Positions 62,577 through 64,000 of a stretch of 64,000 nt of DNA are shown in pieces; the first letter of the stretch is position 1; every line of letters starts with the position of its first letter. The translations under genes and the position numbers were made by a program. This stretch comes from Cyclina sinensis (Eukaryota; Mollusca; Bivalvia; Venerida; Veneridae), in assembly GCA_012932295.1 (NCBI GenBank), contig JAAONU010000009.1, forward strand, positions 355,697 to 419,696. The letters run 5' to 3'. The notes below the pieces were generated by a model that was given only the letters and a program-made list of their open reading frames with translations, did not search any database and was not told the origin of the DNA.

Positions 62577-63758
62577 ATGAAGAAAACACCAACACCAGAA
62601 TACCAGCTTCGATCAAAAGGTCCTGTACCAGTTAAGACACCAGCTGCAGCCAGTAACGGTGAATCAAGAGCGAAAGCACAATCCACTCTCAGGCAACCTA
62701 CCTTTATACCAAACTCAACAGCTGATCAGCAGACGGAACAACCAAATACCTCTAATCTAACAAATCCAGAACAGCAACACAACCCAAGACAGCCAAGCAC
62801 CATGAATCAAGACCAAAGTACAGACCAGGCACCAGCAAGAAGAGTCACCAACAATGAAACAGGTAGGCCTCCTTTTAATGTTGAAATTGTAGGGAAATTC
62901 GACCCATGTAAAGATAATGCCCGAAGTTGGCTTGCTAGATATGAATATTTTGGTAAAGTAGCTGAGACTAGTGCAGAATTACTTGCTAAATTCTTCGGCA
63001 TGTTTTTGATGATGGGTGCTGCTTTTGACTGGTACACTAGTTTGGAAGAAAATGTTACAAAAGACTTTGAATTGTTAAAAACAAAATTTCTACAAAGATT
63101 CTCAAAGAAAATAGATCCTGTACAAATCACGTCGGAGCTTTTTCAAATGAAACAAAAATCTAATCAAACTGTAAGAGATTTTGTTTACTCTGTGCAGTCA
63201 AAAGCTTGTTTGGCTGATATTTCTCCAGAGAATACATTAAGTGCTATAAATGGTGGTTTATTATCACATATTAGGGCTGATTTAAGGCGGAACCCACCAA
63301 AAACCTTAGAGGAACTAATTGAAACTGCAGAACGTTCTGAAGGTGCTTATGCTTTACACCCACCTCAAATTAATTTTTCTCCAGAAACCTTTACAGAAAT
63401 TGTTAAAAATGCTATAGGCGGCGTTAACATGCTTGAACTTAAACAACAAGTGGAATCTTTGGCTGAAAATCAAAAATCAATTAACTCATTTACAGAACGT
63501 GAACATCAAAATTTCAATCAGCATCCTAGATCAAATAATTCATTAAGAAACAATAGGTCAAATAATTTTCGGCAAAACAACAAGACTTTTCAGGTTAAGG
63601 GAAGTAATGATAATAAAGTAAATGTATCAAAATGTTATGCTTGTGGAGAACCACTGGATACTCATGATTTTAGAAATTGTTGGGCAAAAGCCAAAACTTG
63701 CTTTACTTGCAAAAAAAATGGACACATGAGCAGAGCTTGTGGATTAAAGAGACAATAG
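62577..63758 (+). CDS. Retrotransposon Gag polyprotein
   Basis: 393 residues from ATG at 62577 to TAG at 63756-63758. It shows a basic, Pro/Gln-rich N-terminus and a capsid-like middle (VGKFDPCKDNARSWLARYEY, FLMMGAAFDWYTSLE, LKTKFLQRF, ELFQMKQKSNQTVRDFV), as in retrotransposon gag families. An Asn/Gln-rich linker leads to two zinc knuckles: CxxCx6Hx4C (atypical spacing) and the canonical CFTCKKNGHMSRAC. Gag packages element RNA into cytoplasmic particles. The upstream in-frame codon is TTG, so ATG 62577 is preferred. The uninterrupted frame suggests a young copy. Confidence 0.93.
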   Translation: MKKTPTPEYQLRSKGPVPVKTPAAASNGESRAKAQSTLRQPTFIPNSTADQQTEQPNTSNLTNPEQQHNPRQPSTMNQDQSTDQAPARRVTNNETGRPPFNVEIVGKFDPCKDNARSWLARYEYFGKVAETSAELLAKFFGMFLMMGAAFDWYTSLEENVTKDFELLKTKFLQRFSKKIDPVQITSELFQMKQKSNQTVRDFVYSVQSKACLADISPENTLSAINGGLLSHIRADLRRNPPKTLEELIETAERSEGAYALHPPQINFSPETFTEIVKNAIGGVNMLELKQQVESLAENQKSINSFTEREHQNFNQHPRSNNSLRNNRSNNFRQNNKTFQVKGSNDNKVNVSKCYACGEPLDTHDFRNCWAKAKTCFTCKKNGHMSRACGLKRQ

Positions 63759-64000
63759 GGATACCAGCCTGCCATTGGTAGAGGGAGCCAAATGGATAGG
63801 CACAATGGAATAATTAAAAATGAACAGAGTAATAAGAAAATTACTGAAGATATTAAAAATTCCAATAAAAGATCTAAAGGTTTGAAAATAAATGAAAAAA
63901 GGTTACCATCTATTTCTTCAACAACAGTTTTAGAGAAAAATTTCATAAAAGTTCAAATAAATGATCAAAATGTAGAAGCTCTGGTAGACTCTGGATCTGA
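63759..64000 (+). CDS. Start of Pol (aspartic protease), cut by window end
   Basis: After the gag TAG the same reading frame stays open for 80 codons to the end of the window. It contains VEALVDSGS, the DSG active-site motif of retroelement aspartic proteases, at 63987-63995. Reverse transcriptase and integrase would lie further right. The clade cannot be set from this fragment. Confidence 0.85.

Overview
The window is eukaryotic, AT-rich, intron-rich DNA. Its repeat content points to a bivalve mollusc: tRNA-headed SINEs, modular repeats that open with a small hairpin and a run of gtccgtctgtc, a Tc1-like transposase relic, a LINE relic and a Ty3/gypsy-like retroelement. The organism is an inference; nothing in the sequence names a species.

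One ordinary protein-coding gene is clear. A 25-exon gene on the plus strand (coding 6744-33806) encodes the mitochondrial presequence protease PITRM1/PreP, an M16C inverted zincin. The joined exons keep frame throughout and give 1017 residues, against 1037 in human. They include HILEH, NEMKG and the C-terminal [10 protein letters not shown] segment. The first exon is short and supplies the start of a basic, acid-free leader. Introns carry most of the length and hold minisatellites, SINEs, a MITE and modular repeats.

Left flank (1-6740): a degraded SINE, a minisatellite of about 5.1 kb built from a 39-41 bp unit that matches a SINE tail, and a minus-strand LINE reverse-transcriptase C-terminus. 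Middle and right (34-61.8 kb): no recognisable host gene. This stretch holds minisatellites (36-37.2 kb), modular repeats (34.5-35.1, 40.1-41.3, 48.6-49.0 kb), a near-perfect palindrome (41.65 kb), a tandem pair of 1.6-1.9 kb repeats of which one carries a broken Tc1 transposase (43.0-46.6 kb), an inserted pair of inverted 45-bp arrays (54.48-56.25 kb), two SINEs (57.2-57.8 kb) and a 1.83-kb element with terminal inverted repeats (59.2-61.05 kb). Right edge (about 61.8-64.0 kb): the start of an LTR retrotransposon with leader, gag and the beginning of pol, cut by the window end.

The observations most worth checking are: tandemly multiplied 5' splice sites at three PITRM1 introns (17-18 bp units; one set keeps frame, two give stops); gag and pol in one frame separated by a single UAG; a 69-bp direct repeat whose copies end at a donor-like and an acceptor-like site in the retroelement leader; and two minisatellites that appear to have grown out of SINE sequence.
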